Below are positions 1 through 13,900 of a stretch of DNA of 64,000 nucleotides, in pieces. The notes under the pieces are model-generated. The model was given only the letters and a program-made list of their open reading frames with translations. It had not been told where the DNA came from and made no database searches. The DNA comes from Antedon mediterranea. Taxonomy: Eukaryota; Echinodermata; Crinoidea; Comatulida; Antedonidae. The stretch spans positions 12,808,922 through 12,872,921 of the forward strand of contig NC_092678.1 in assembly GCF_964355755.1 (NCBI RefSeq). The letters run 5' to 3'. How positions within the stretch are numbered: position 1 is the first letter of the stretch; each line of letters opens with the position of its first letter. Position numbers and translations under genes: made by a program.

Positions 1-876
1 TGGTTTAATGAAAAATTTTTCCAGGAAAAAAATAAAAATCCCCAAAAAGATTGAACTGAACTGAACGTGATCTTGTGCGTTCCGAAAAGCCCGGCCGAAG
101 CACGCGATTGGTCAGTCCATTTTTCTGTCATATTTATAACCATCATCTCTCAACAATCTCTCGATCTGACGCTCAGCAGTGACTTTGACATCGGACAATC
201 TGTATATTCGATCGATTTAAACATAGTCAATAGAAGTAAAATGACCAAAAAATCTGCTATAATTGATAATTAATTGCACGATTTTGGAAGTGGGGCCTTT
301 GTTTTTCAAGGGGGGTTCGCTGGTAAAAGGGGGGGGGGGGGGGGGTTCGCCCGAACCCCAAAAAACCCCCCTGGCTACGGGCCTGATAAATCCCTACTTC
401 ATGCCCTTGATTGTTCTGGTGTCATTCTGTGCAAATAATATTATACCCAATTTTTTGATGCCAAACCTGTAGATAATGAGTATTTGTTTGCATAATTATT
501 AATTACTGTTTTTAGTTTATCCTTAAATGTTATCATGACATACGGTATGTCTTGGCATAGTACATAAATAATATTAATGTTATCTACTCTCATCCAATCA
601 GACTTCGAGACGTGTTTTCAAAACCTAGTGAATAAAACCAATTGATTAAATATCATGTGTCAGTTAGCATACAGCCATTTATACATTCAAACGCTGTCAA
701 AATATGATAACAAATACGTATCATTCTTTTGTTATTTTGTTTTCAGCATTTTAGTATTCAAAACAAAGTCACAAAGTCATAACTCATAGTAACACCTTCG
801 TAATATGCTAATGATTATGATATTTTATCAGTTAATGCTTCATTTTTACATTAATTTCTCTATTTTTATTTACCAG
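1..876. other. Plexin-1 intron with repeat debris
   Basis: No exon is recognisable. A GAACTGAACT-type tail at 52-66 resembles a retroposon 3' end. A G17 run near 331-346 sits next to a palindromic GGGGTTCGCCCGAACCCC at about 343-360, followed by a C-rich stretch, which looks like a worn dispersed repeat. Confidence 0.5.
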
Positions 877-3800
877 TCACATTGTACAAGTGTAATGTTC
901 AACGTCCAGACTGCAGTCGATGTTATTCAATGAACACCACTAGGTCTGGACTTGATTGTGTCTGGTGTACTGGAGACCAATGTTCCTACAGTCCATTCTG
1001 TTCATCAATTGTGAATGAATGTCCATCACCTGCCATTATTCAGGTAATTGGAATCATTTTATCTTCCTTCAAAATCCAGCACCCTAGCCTAACTTAAATT
1101 TGTTTGAAATGTTGTTTGCTAGTCGCCCTCTGTTACTATTTCATAGTGTATAATTTACATTAGAGTTATATTTGTGGCAGAAAACATTAATTAGTCTGAA
1201 AATTAGGGGAAAAGGTCAACCAAAGAGTATAACATGATATTTAAGGAATTTGTTTTTTTTAAATGATTACATCAGTCATGTTTTTTTTTAAATACAGTAT
1301 CCATCATGCTTAGTTCTAATTATTATTTTCAGACTCTTCCTATCTCAGTTGCTACAGTAACTACTCAACCTGAACCTGATTTCACAGAGGTCATTGAACT
1401 AGTCGGAACTGATTTTGGACAGATTATGTCAGATATTGACAACATAATGATAGATAACAAAGAATGTGTAATAGTTGCTGATGGATTTAACATAGCTTTA
1501 CAAAGGTATTTTAAACAAAATTTAATTTAACATTAATTATGCAGCACTAAGTCTCTGTACTTGTTTCTGGTGGGATCCTTCTGGCTCTACATAAGCAAAG
1601 TGTTACACAGGACCAACGGATTAACATCTCATCCGAAAGATGGTGCGCTATATTCATGTAATCCAAGCCGTAAGTTAGAACACAGAGAGATGGCGATTAA
1701 ACCGTGAACCAAACCTAAGTACAAATCACAACTGTAACTTATTAAACATAACATGTATCCTTGCTATTTGATTGGTTGGTTTATTAAGTATCATGTGCCA
1801 TGCATTATTTCGATCCATCCTCGCAGCCAGTGTAACTTGGTAAATTATGTATTTTATATTTATTCTTATTTTTTATGTATAATATCAGTAAAAAGTAAAT
1901 GTTATTGTGTATTATGCACAGTGTGAAATGTAAAGCTCCTGTGTTTGATAGCGTCTCTCAACGTGACGTCATCATAACTGTTCAAGGAAAGACAAGTGCA
2001 CCTGTAGTCATACTCTATCAGGTATATTTTTTTCACTCAAATTTCACAATTGGTTTAATCCTTGCCTTTATGTAGAAGAGTCAACCTTAATCAATATTTT
2101 TATATAATTACTAAAGTTATTTTAAAATGTTTATTCTACAGTAATCATGTATATTTGTTGTAAACTTGTGGTATTCATGATATTAAAATGAACACTAGAA
2201 CCAGCGAAGAGTGAAGATACATTCACTTATTTCTTCTACTTTCACTCTTTTTTCTACTTTCATTCTTTTCTTTTACTTTCACTCTTTCTTCTACTTTCAC
2301 TCTTTTCTTCTACATTCACTCTTTTCTTCTCCTTTCACTCTTTCCTTCTAGTTTCACTCTTTTCTTCTACTTTCACTCTTTTCTTCTGCTTTCACTCTTT
2401 TCTTTTACTTTCACTATTTTCTTCTACTTTCAATTTTTTCTTCTACATTCACTCTTTTCTTCTTCTTTCACTCTTTTCTTTTACTTTCACTCTTTTCTTC
2501 TACTTTCCATCTTTTCTTCTACATTCACTCTTTTCTTCTAGTTTCACTCTTTTCTTCTACTTTCACTCTTTTCTTCTGCTTTCACTCTTTTCTTCTACTT
2601 TCACTCTTTCCTTCTACTTTCACTCTTTTCTTCTACATTCACTCTTTTCTTCTACTTTCACTCTTTTCTTCTACTTTCACTCTTTTCTTTTACTTTCACT
2701 CTTTCTTCTGCTTTCATTCTTTTCTTATACTTTCACTCTTTTCTTCTACTTTCACTTTTTTCTTCTACATTCACTATTTTCTTCTACTTTCGCTCTTTTC
2801 TTCTACTTTAATTTTTACTTCTACTTTCCCTCTTTTTTTTATACATTCAATCCTGCTAGAACAAGATCAGAGTGAAATTAATACAATTTCATTCTTCTCC
2901 TCTACTTTCACACCTGCTAGAACAAGATAAGAGTGAAATTAATGCAATTTCACTCTTCTCCTATACTTTCACTCCTGCTAGTAAAAGAGAAGGATATTAA
3001 CAATTTATAAAATAGTTTCCGCTGACCAATTTTTATACTATAAATATATTATCTTTTAAACATGTTATTATGCTTGTATAAAAACGTTTGTTTTTTTAAA
3101 TATTTTTAAAAACAATTATTAATTATATATATAGTAATACCTGTGTTTTATTACTAAACATTTTTCTTTTCATTTTAGAATCCAATTATATCTGAGTTGA
3201 GACCAAGGTTTGGCATAAAAGCTGGTGGAACTACACTAACATTCAGTGGATCCAATCTGAACACTGGGAATGACATAATGGTATCTATTGATGGAAGTGA
3301 ATGTTATGTCACAAGGTACGAAATGACATGTTGTACATTAATTATTTTCTAGTCCAATGATCTTAATGAAGCTGAAGGTTATGTTACAAAATAAATCTTT
3401 TTTTGTATATAGATTAAAATGTAGATTATTACTACTGCCAAGGAGGTTATATTTTGCAATATTTATTAGACAGATCTTGACCGATTTTAAACCACAGATA
3501 GATGTAATGAATACTCCATTACTTTTTAATAGCAATCCACACAAGGATCCTAATTCAGGACAATTATTTTACTAATTTTAGAGCGTACTTCAAAAGGATG
3601 TATCTTTACCAAATTCTAACCACTGTTGATTTATTCTACAGTATCAATGAAAACCAGATGATGTGTACAACATCAAATTATACAACATCTGGAGCTGAAG
3701 TTGCAGTAACAGTTACATTTGGAAATGCTGTTAGAGATGGTCCTACATTTACTTACACTACAAATCCCACAGTGACTGACTTCCAACCAAAACAAGGCAT

Positions 3801-6800
3801 TCAAGCGTAAGAAGACATACTTTATGTTCTCAATTATAATACATGTATTCATGAATAAATAATAATAACTTTATTGAACAGACGCTTTTAGAACAGCGGC
3901 ACACGTTTTATAACACGTTTAAAAAAAAAAAAAAAAGGAAAGGAAATGAATTATACAATAGTGAAAAAGTACAACACTTAACTTTTGATGGAGTATAGGC
4001 CTACTGTATAAAAGTATATTTATACATTATTATTATTTATGTTCTTGTTAATACTGTATTATTATTATGAACGTTAATTGTAATTTATTTACAGTGGTAC
4101 TATTTTTATTATTATTTATGTTTTCCTAATTATTTTTGTACTTTAGTCTTATTTTTAGTATTTTATTAACATTTTTATCTTAGAAAAAATGGTGGAGTAC
4201 TGCAAAGTATACACAGCTTCAGTAACAAACAATAATTGATTGATCAATAAATTGATTGCCTACCTATTTCATTTCATTTCATTTATTTTGTCTTAGATAA
4301 AAAAAAAACAATAGAGGGAGACAGGATTCCCAAAAGCGAACTAAATCAAACTATCAAGTGGGTCTCCAAAGTGGGTCTGTATCTAAATTGTTCGGACAAT
4401 CTTTTCTAAACATTCTCCTAAAATTTATGATATTAAATAAATATTCAAAATAAAACAAGAAAATGTATATATTTTTAAATAATTTAAGTGTATTGAAATT
4501 AAAAATAATAATTTTATTGCAGAGGTGGTCAAAACATCATAGTGACAGGAACAAATTTCCAATATGTACAGAAAGCACAGATGTTGTTAAATAGTGTATT
4601 AACTGAAAATGTAAGATTTAAAATATGAATTGATGAATTTCGATTGAAAGAAATAACACTTAGCTACTAATATTAGTGCATACTTACATATGTCCACCAT
4701 TAAGAACTTGGTAATGTCAATTTATTTACCACTTTCTTTTTCAAAATGATTGTATAATTTTGTAGAAATACATATAGGCCTATCGAGGAATATTATATGA
4801 AATAATTGGACAGGAAACAAAATAATTTTTTTCCCAGAACTGTATAATTCTGTCAAATGAGGATATGGATTGTGAAAGTCCACCAGCCGATCTCTCCACA
4901 CCAGGTAGCAGACGACAGGCAGACCAGGCAGTTTTAACTTTGACCTTTTCATTTGATGATTTTGTTCCTATATTGAATGGTGATTTCGGATTTTCAGTTT
5001 ACCCTAATCCAGTTTATTATCTCTTTGATAATAAGTCTTCTTACGGAGAGAAAACGGAAGATGGTGACTATAAATATGACAACAAAATTGACGAGTTCAT
5101 GATTCTGATGGTAATTATAATATGTGAAATTTTTTTTATTTGGTTTTGATTTAAGAGTTAGAATTCATCATTGTAAACCATTTAAAGCTGTTCGACATAG
5201 TCAGTTGTTGTGGATATGATGCCGATTGGGCTTCTTTCCAGCCACTTGATGGTTTTGATATTTAGTGTCAGGAAAAGAGTCCTATATTTCTTCTTGTTTA
5301 ATTTGTAATAACAATTGATATTATTCTGATTGCCTGTAAATATTTACAAGGTTTACAATTAAATCTTGCAAAATCGGACCACCAGAAACACTACATCCAT
5401 AACATCTGAATTGTCATAAACTTATTCAGTTTCAAATTTCATATATGAAATTCTTATTGGTCAGATGTTTTGCCCAATTCTGACGTAACTGTAAATTCTT
5501 CTCATTACAAGTGCGTGAGAAAATAAGTGACCAATACATTCAATACATTGTTACATTGGTTCATATAAAAATGCAATGGCGTTTTAAACTTGATTATAGT
5601 TTTGAGAATCAGTATTTTATTTATACCCAACATTAAAAAAAACCTGTATTTACATAATAGGGGTCTGACATCAACCTTGCTAGTAATGTTGAGGGTTTTG
5701 AAGTATTCATTGGAAGTGTTAAATGCACTGTAAATTCAATAACACGTACAGTAGTTCTTGTTGAAATACCAGACAAGGAACCTAATCCAGTAGATGTTGA
5801 AGATCATCCTATTGTTATGGTAGGTCGTTAGCTCACTAGATAATACTTTTAATATTATATATAATATTTTTATAATATTCAATATTCCGTAACCAATAAT
5901 GTCAAAATCACAAATTGTTTTTAAACGAACTCATCAACATTGTAATATTAATTTATTTTTATTTTTAAGATGAACTACGTTATTTATGTTCTTCTGTTTT
6001 AGTGGCTGTTTAGACTTAGGTTGAATAAGTAAAACAACGTACAGAACTTAGAGACAAAAAAGTGTTTGTCAAAATCCTATTTTACAAAATTCAAATTTTA
6101 GACTTTGATACTTAAAACATTTTTTAATATATTCTTTCTAACATTATTACTACTAGATTGTTTTTAACAAAAAATGTACTACAGAATGTAACCAATGTTA
6201 GTGTTTTAATATTGATTGTCTCCAAATAACTTTAGATCCGTCATGGAAATCTAAAGTTCACTTTCGGTGCAATAAGATATGTAGGCATTGGATTGTCTAC
6301 CACCGTCATAATTATTATAATTACGGTTGTTGTGATTGTGGTTATCACCATTACAATCATACCTGTCTACTGGCGTAGATCAAGAATACTCGACAGACAA
6401 TTGGAAGAAACAACAGTGAGATTTTTTACAAAAAGTAAGCTAGAAAGCATTATAGATAAACTCAAACTATTGATATCATAATGGGCTTGAAAAGTAAAAG
6501 CTAAATTTGGATATATGAGTGATGGACAATTCAACTAACTATTTCTACAAAAAAAACCCACAGAAATTAAGAGTAGTAATTTTACATGAAATTAGACAGA
6601 TTTTAAATAACTATCGCAAGTCATCTAGAAACGAGTTTTAACAAGTTTTTTGTATTAAAATTACCATGTGATCTTCACTAATGATGCATTATTTAGCATA
6701 AATACATACATTGGCATGTACCGATGCTCAACAAAACAAAATGAGAGTGCCTATATGAATACGCTACTGGTAATCTATTATGCACAAATAATTCAACTGT

Positions 6801-9800
6801 TTGGAAATTTGTAGTGACGAGTTTAGTGTTTAGGTACTGTATATAGATGATGATGATAGCATATCGGCATTATAATGAAACAATCAATTACACATTAACC
6901 TACATTCAGTATATACTTATAAAGTCAATAACTACAATTTAAGTAATTGTTAATAAATTAATTCATATTTAGAAGAAGAAAAAGAAGAGGAGTATCTAGA
7001 AATAAATGACGATGATTCAGAAGTAAGGTATATGGGCATAGTACATGACGGCAAAATATCAAGAGAATTTAGTCAGAGTAAAGAGCATTATGTACAATGT
7101 ATGCTGTTTCTGGGATGTGAGATGACTCCAGTAATGCAAGAAAGTGGATATGTAAGACATTGAACTGCTTTATTGTGGTAACACTACGTTACAAAACATT
7201 TTGTATTTGTTAGGATTTTGCAGTATTTACACCATGTCATCCGAAAGGAAGAAAGGAAGTAGGCAAATTGTTTAAAATTAAAATTCTCAACTTCACATAA
7301 TCTTTTTTTAGAAAATTATAGTTTTACATTTATTTACGAGAAAACATAATATTATTACTTTTTATATGTTTTTCTTTTTGTGGTATTGTTTTATTATGTT
7401 TTTATAGACTGAACTGTTGGAAGATCATCGAGGTTTACCTGAACTGGATTTGTTTTTGGACGAGAAGTTTCTAATGAAAATAATTAACATTTTAGACAAT
7501 GACTCATCGTTTACATCTGTACAAAAGTATATTAAAAAAAATTGTAATGATTTTAACAGTTTTAGGTAATAAGTCTATGGTTATGATACAATATCGAGCA
7601 ATCAGTGTCACTTTTAAGTTACAATGGTTCACGTCTAACTTTGTCTATTATATGGTTCTGGTGGCAGAACACGTAAGAAAAACCGTTACAGTCTTTTGCT
7701 TACTATAATACTATAATTACTCCTATAATTAATACAAGGTCTGATCTGTTTTACTTTAGGCAAAACTTTTCCGCTTTATTCTTAATGGCTATGGTTGGTG
7801 ATGATAAAACAGAATATCTATTTCAGTGAGTAATACTTAGTATATACCTAATTAATTAACGTATGCAAGAATGAATGCTAGAATTGGCAGCACTAACATG
7901 ACCCTTAGGGGACAAGATGTAGTTAAAAAGTGTATTATATAAGTCCACAGTTGCAATGATTGTTTTACAATTTGAAAGTATTATTAACTAATTCTTATGA
8001 TTATGTTTAATTCTAATATTTAATGTCTAATTAAGTATACTTAAACTTAAACATTTTAGTATTATGGATATGCTTCTAAGCAAACATATTGCTAACAAAG
8101 TGAAGGTCAAGAAGGTCAAGTTAGCTTTAAGCAAGTAGGTGAAGTTATTTTGTTTTTTAAAGTTAATTGTAGTACTTATCAATCGGTAATTATCAATTAT
8201 TGTTCATTATTAACATTACCAACATTTACAACGTGTGTTTTTTATATTTTGTTTTTATTTCAACTATCTTTAAAGAGGTTAACCCAGTTTAGCCCAGTGG
8301 TTTATCTGAATATCTTTGATATTAATTAATATACCTTTTGTCAAGTTATGACAGTTCATGGTACTTTAGTGACTCAATGTGAAATATATTTCTTACTATT
8401 AATGAAATATAATATAGCAATTTACTTATTACAGAAACGGCGAAACTGTTATTGAACATTTGATATCTCACATGTTGGCATTATGCATGTATAAATACAC
8501 AATGGTATGTAAATTAGTTGTATAACTTGACAATTAATTATAAACATATTATTGTTAATAATAACTTAATAGTGTTCTAACAGAGAAGAGAAAAAGTATT
8601 TCCTGTTAAATATTATACTTTTATTTGTGTTAGTTAAACATAATTGAGATGTTCTTTTCTAGATATACAGCAGGTACATGTATATCTTCGTATCTTCAGA
8701 TAAAAAAAACGTATGGTACTGTGTATAAACATAACACTAATGTGTGTTGTATATTCTACTTGGTTCACTTAAAATTGAATTTTGCAGAAGTATGTATCAG
8801 GGCCCCTTTTGCAACTTGTAGATGCTATAACTACCAGAATAGATAGTGGTTCGGTAGACGCTGTTCATCATCATTGTCAATATTCTTTAGACGAGAACTG
8901 CCTTCTGCCAATTGATGTCACTGGAGAGAATATAGTAAGATATCTGTATATGTTTTGGAAACATTTAAGTATATAACACATAACACTGAAGCATAATTGT
9001 ACTTGCAAACAATTATTTTAATAACTTCTTAGAGCGCATGACAAATAAATGTGTATATGAAAAAAAAATGTTTAAGAAGGTCAGATAATCCCGCAAATAT
9101 TGAATTATTAGCCAATCCGATAAATACTGAATTTCCACACAAATTCAATAGCATTTTTTTTCTTTTCACTTTAGGATTTGAGTTTGGTAGTTGATGAAGA
9201 AAAACAAGAAATTGTGAAAGTAAACAGTTGTGATACGCTATTTCAAGTAAAACAAAAACTGTTAAATGTTATGTTTAAGGAACAACCTTTTTCAAAAAGA
9301 CCCAACGTTTCACACGCTCAGTTAGGTGAGTACAGCAACAAACAAGCAATTTAATTGTATCTTGCTCCTTTATTCTGTAGATTTCAATTAAATACATAAT
9401 AACCTAATTTATTTTTTAAATCTAGAATGGAGAATGGATGTAGATCAACGAATTATTTTACAAGATACCGATTTACAGAGAGAAAGAAAACTAAAAACAA
9501 TTGCAGATTTTGGAGTAATATTACTGTAGTATTTTTTGTTTTGTAATAAATTAACTGTTAGAAAAATGTATTAAGCCTATAATAATAGGCTCAATAGACA
9601 TAGGTTGTGTACAGGCCGGACGCGATTTTTTTTTTCGTACATAAGTTGGGGACCCCCTCATGAAACGTCACAAAATATACATGAATAATTCATCAGTTAA
9701 ATTTGTTGATCCGTGTGCACCCAAGCGTATAGCAACAAGAAGTGATCTGATTACACAACAACCGCGATACGATTCTTTCTACAATAGGCCTAGGATTCTA

Positions 9801-10844
9801 GGTCAATTCACGTGATTGCCTTCGCGCACCTCTTCTTCACACACACGTCCACTATGCAAAATGTGTCGAGGCTAATCGACAGCTAGGCAAGACATTAAAC
9901 TAAGTAGTAATTGGACATAGCCCAAAGAAAGCTTAGACCCACAAGAATAAAGAATGTGTATAATTTGTGCACTGTAATTTTTTAATTCTGCTATTTTATT
10001 ATCAAACAATATGCATGTACTCAAAGGAACTTTAAAAATGCGCGTATATGAACACATGAGATGGGAAGATTAGACCCACGAGAATAAAAAATGTATTTTT
10101 GTGTAATGTTTATTGTTTAATTTTGCTGACTTATTACTCGGACTGTGTCATACCTAACTAACACACACGTCACACACACCAACACAGCTACTACTAGAAT
10201 AGACATGGGTTTAGAGACTAGTAATTAGGCCTAATAGTATCATTAGAAACTATAATTTTAACACGTAATTCTTTAGTAATAAATTATATTAAAAACACCA
10301 TAAACTAAAGGCTGATTATTTCGACAATCCACACAAAACGCCGCTATTCTATTATGAAATAATCGCACGCGGCAACCACAGCGGAGATAGGCCTAGAATC
10401 GTACCGCACTTGTGTAAACTGTAATCACTTCGCTATACGCTTGGGTGCACACGGAACAAGAACATTTAGCTGATGAATTATTCATGTTTATTTTGTGACG
10501 TTTCATGAGGGGGTCCCCAACTTATGTACGAAAAAAAAAATCGCAGGCCGGACGTCAGTGGACACAAGCTTAACATGACGCATGCACCTTAACTAATTAA
10601 TAAAAATACTTTTCTACACCAGCACGTTAGCAAACAAATAAATCAATCACTAGTCGGATCGTAAATTTGAAAAATAATTTTTTTTTCAGATTCAAAATAA
10701 TGCAGTGGTAGCGTTTGTAGACGTTTGGAAGGAAGATATCAACGCGTCAGACCAGTATGATACAATTAAGCAACCAATAGTTGCTAGACATGGTAATAAT
10801 GATAATATGTATTGGTATACATACTACATTCCAATTGAACCTTA

Positions 10845-10920
<76 letters not shown>

Positions 10921-13900
10921 CTAATATATTTCAACTTTTAAAAAAAATCAGTTTCTCCTTATTTTATGTAATTATAATTGTTCAATAATAAATTAATAAT
11001 ATAAAAAAACAAACAATACTGTTTATAAAGTCACGGTCATTTATACTGAAGATTTCTTATTGGTATTACAACAACAAACAGCTATATTCAGCCAATGAGT
11101 GGCAGAATAGACCAATTTATTTGTTGTTGTTGTTGTTTGTGCTATTGTTTTATTATTGTCTATGATCTAACTTTACTTTTTAAGAAACTAACATCTACCA
11201 AACATCAATCAATGCAGATGGCACTTTCCACATTGTGAGTGATTCTTGTTCAAATACTTTCAAACATTTACAATCACCATTGATTGAATAAACAACAAAC
11301 AATTGATATAAATAAATCTTATTGCTTATTGGACATCTGGTAATGAACTGTGAACTAAATATTCATTTAAGTAGCTTTACGCTAGTCGATAATTTGACTA
11401 CACATCAGTTACTGTTGGTCGTTTAGGCGTTCTAGTTAAAAAAAATATATTTAGCATACATTGCTTATCATAACTAGAGACTTGGCAAGTGTAGTTGGTC
11501 AGTTTTGATTTTGAAATGGACTTTTTTTAGTTGGAAGGAAATGTGTACACGGGTGCTTATGATGCAATGGACGGCGAGAAGCCAAATATTGATGAATCCA
11601 TCTTTGAAAGGTTAACTGAAACTAAGGTAGGAATAAATAAAAACAACATTTGTTGATTTAAACTATTTTTAAACAGTTGGTTTTTAATAGGATGCAACTT
11701 GACGTGCATATGAGACGAATCACTCTAATGTATCTTGTTATTGGTCAAACTTGTATTGTCCGTCTATTGTGACCTCGAAACTTTTTTATGGGAGTAAACC
11801 CGCTTTTATTGTTGTTCTGCATATATCGAACATCTTTGGTTTGGTTTTCCTTAATATTTTACAGTAATAAGTATATTATTATCTCTCATGTTCACAGCAA
11901 ATTTACCAACAGCATGTTGACTCCATAATGAATAATGTATTCAGCTCATCATCGAACAACATCCACCTACCACTATTTGTTAAATATCTTTTTGATTTTC
12001 TGGATAACATGGCGACTAAGCATGGTGTTAGTATCAATGAATTGAAGATATGGAAAAACAACAGGTATTGAAATTGCAATACATTGTTAGAAAATGATAT
12101 ATTAGGTTTTACTCAAAGCTCACAATGGTGTATCTACGATTTACATCGAAGAATTGGCTCCTAAGAGGTCTGATTATTTAACATTAAAAGAAACAAGGTT
12201 AAGAAATTTAAATTATAAATATTCAAAATTCAAATTAAAAGTGTAGGCCTAATAATTTATGTTTATATATGAGCGTTTATTTCTTCTTTTATAATGAGCA
12301 TTTTTCAAATTACGATACAAAATTTCAATATCAGCATGTTATTTCTTCCATTTTTCATACAATATAATCAAAATAGCAAGAAAAACCAGAAGTGGACTAG
12401 ATCAATAATCATATTTTTATCCTTTTTTAGTTTAGCAGAAATGTTTTGGTTAAGCATTCTGAGAAACCCTGCTTATGTCTGTGACATTCAACAAACGCCC
12501 ACTATTGATATTACTCTCGGTGTCATCTCTGCTGTTTTCCGAGAATCTTGGTCAATTGAGCTGTTTGGTTTTAAAAAGGTAAAACGCAAAAGTCAATGTA
12601 TTTATTTTTGTATTGTATGGCTGCGTATTTTAATGTGCGACGACATCTTACCGAGACCGTTTAATGAATATCAGTTTACTACTTTAGCTTCTGTTCAGAA
12701 TCATATTTGTTCATATTATTGTTTTAGTTTTATATTTGCACGATTTTGTTGAAATTAAGAACTAACTGTAGACCTACAGTTTGTCCAAATCTGAAATATC
12801 ATAAATACACTTTGTTTAGATTATTTGGATTCGAAACCGTCACATTCGCTTCACTCTTTATTCATATAGACCACCCTACAGTTTCAAAATTATAATTAAT
12901 ATATATATTTTTATACATATTATATCATGCAAGCAGTTACAAGCTACCGTACTGAGTTTTAATAATTATTTTGTAATATTTTATTAGTCATTTAATTTAA
13001 AAGTCATGCCAAGTTTGTTCTTTAGTGCTTTTTTAACTTTCATTTTTTTATTTCAAAGAATTCACCAAGTCATCGACAGATGTATGTAAAAGAGATTCCA
13101 CGATACCGCCAACTTGTTACTAAGTTCTATAGTGACATCAAGCATACCCCAACGTGTGATCGCATGAACGTTATCGATGAAGTAACTTCTCTTATACAGG
13201 TATGTACAAAGACTATCGATATTGCTATTTTTCAAAGAAACTAATAGGTTGAGGCATATGTCAATAATACAAACATTGAAAGAAATATGGTAAAACAATC
13301 TTTTTATTCTCAGCCATTTAGCACATTGTTTAAGAAGTCGAGTGTGTTAGTGAATCTTCATTCATTTTCAGATAAATATTTAAGAGAGGTAAATATAAAT
13401 AAATTATATACAGATATTTTGATAGTGTACCAGCAGAAAAAGATTTACTGATCTATACACGTCGGCTTTACTATACTGTACTATTCAGTTAAACAAATAG
13501 TGAACAACTAGAGTATTACAATCAAAAAATCTTTCATGTATTAACATTTAAAAAAAAGCCTTCAATTTTATTATCGGATTTACCTATACCAAATAAAAAT
13601 ACAAAATTATTACATGTATCTTAGTAAAATAATGTGCATTTCCCGAGCCAACATCATTGTGCCCCTAACATATATCATTTGAGTAAACGTTGTATTAAAT
13701 ATTTTAATATTTTAATTAAATATCAGGTTAAAGACGCATTCCTTAAAGGTACAAATAGAAATGAAAGTACTGTTGAAGTTTTTACAACAAAAGTAAGTAA
13801 GTCTTCGTCGTCGTCGAAGGAACAAGCAGCGTATGTCAACTCAGGAATCAAGCAAAGTCGTCGACACAATCAGAAAAGAAGAGAGGACACAGGTGTGACC

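Larger units (their letters stand above)
877..5819 (+). other. Plexin-1 ectodomain exons: PSI then IPT/TIG domains
   Basis: Exon 877-1043 is a cysteine-rich PSI module (LYKC opening, DCSRC, then CVWCTGDQCSY and a closing CPSP). Its place directly before the IPT repeats matches the third PSI domain of plexins. Exons 1333-2021 make the first IPT domain. Exons 3179-3806 make the second, with the family motif AGGTTLTFSGSNLNTG. Exons 4523-5110 make the third (GGQNIIVTGTNF), and exon 5661-5819 continues with a shorter fourth. Introns of 0.3-1.2 kb hold a minisatellite and retroposon tails. Confidence 0.88.

Noticed and set aside
12294-12752. 152-codon + strand ORF
   Set aside because: Only 12431-12578 is coding (a plexin exon); the rest is intron read-through.
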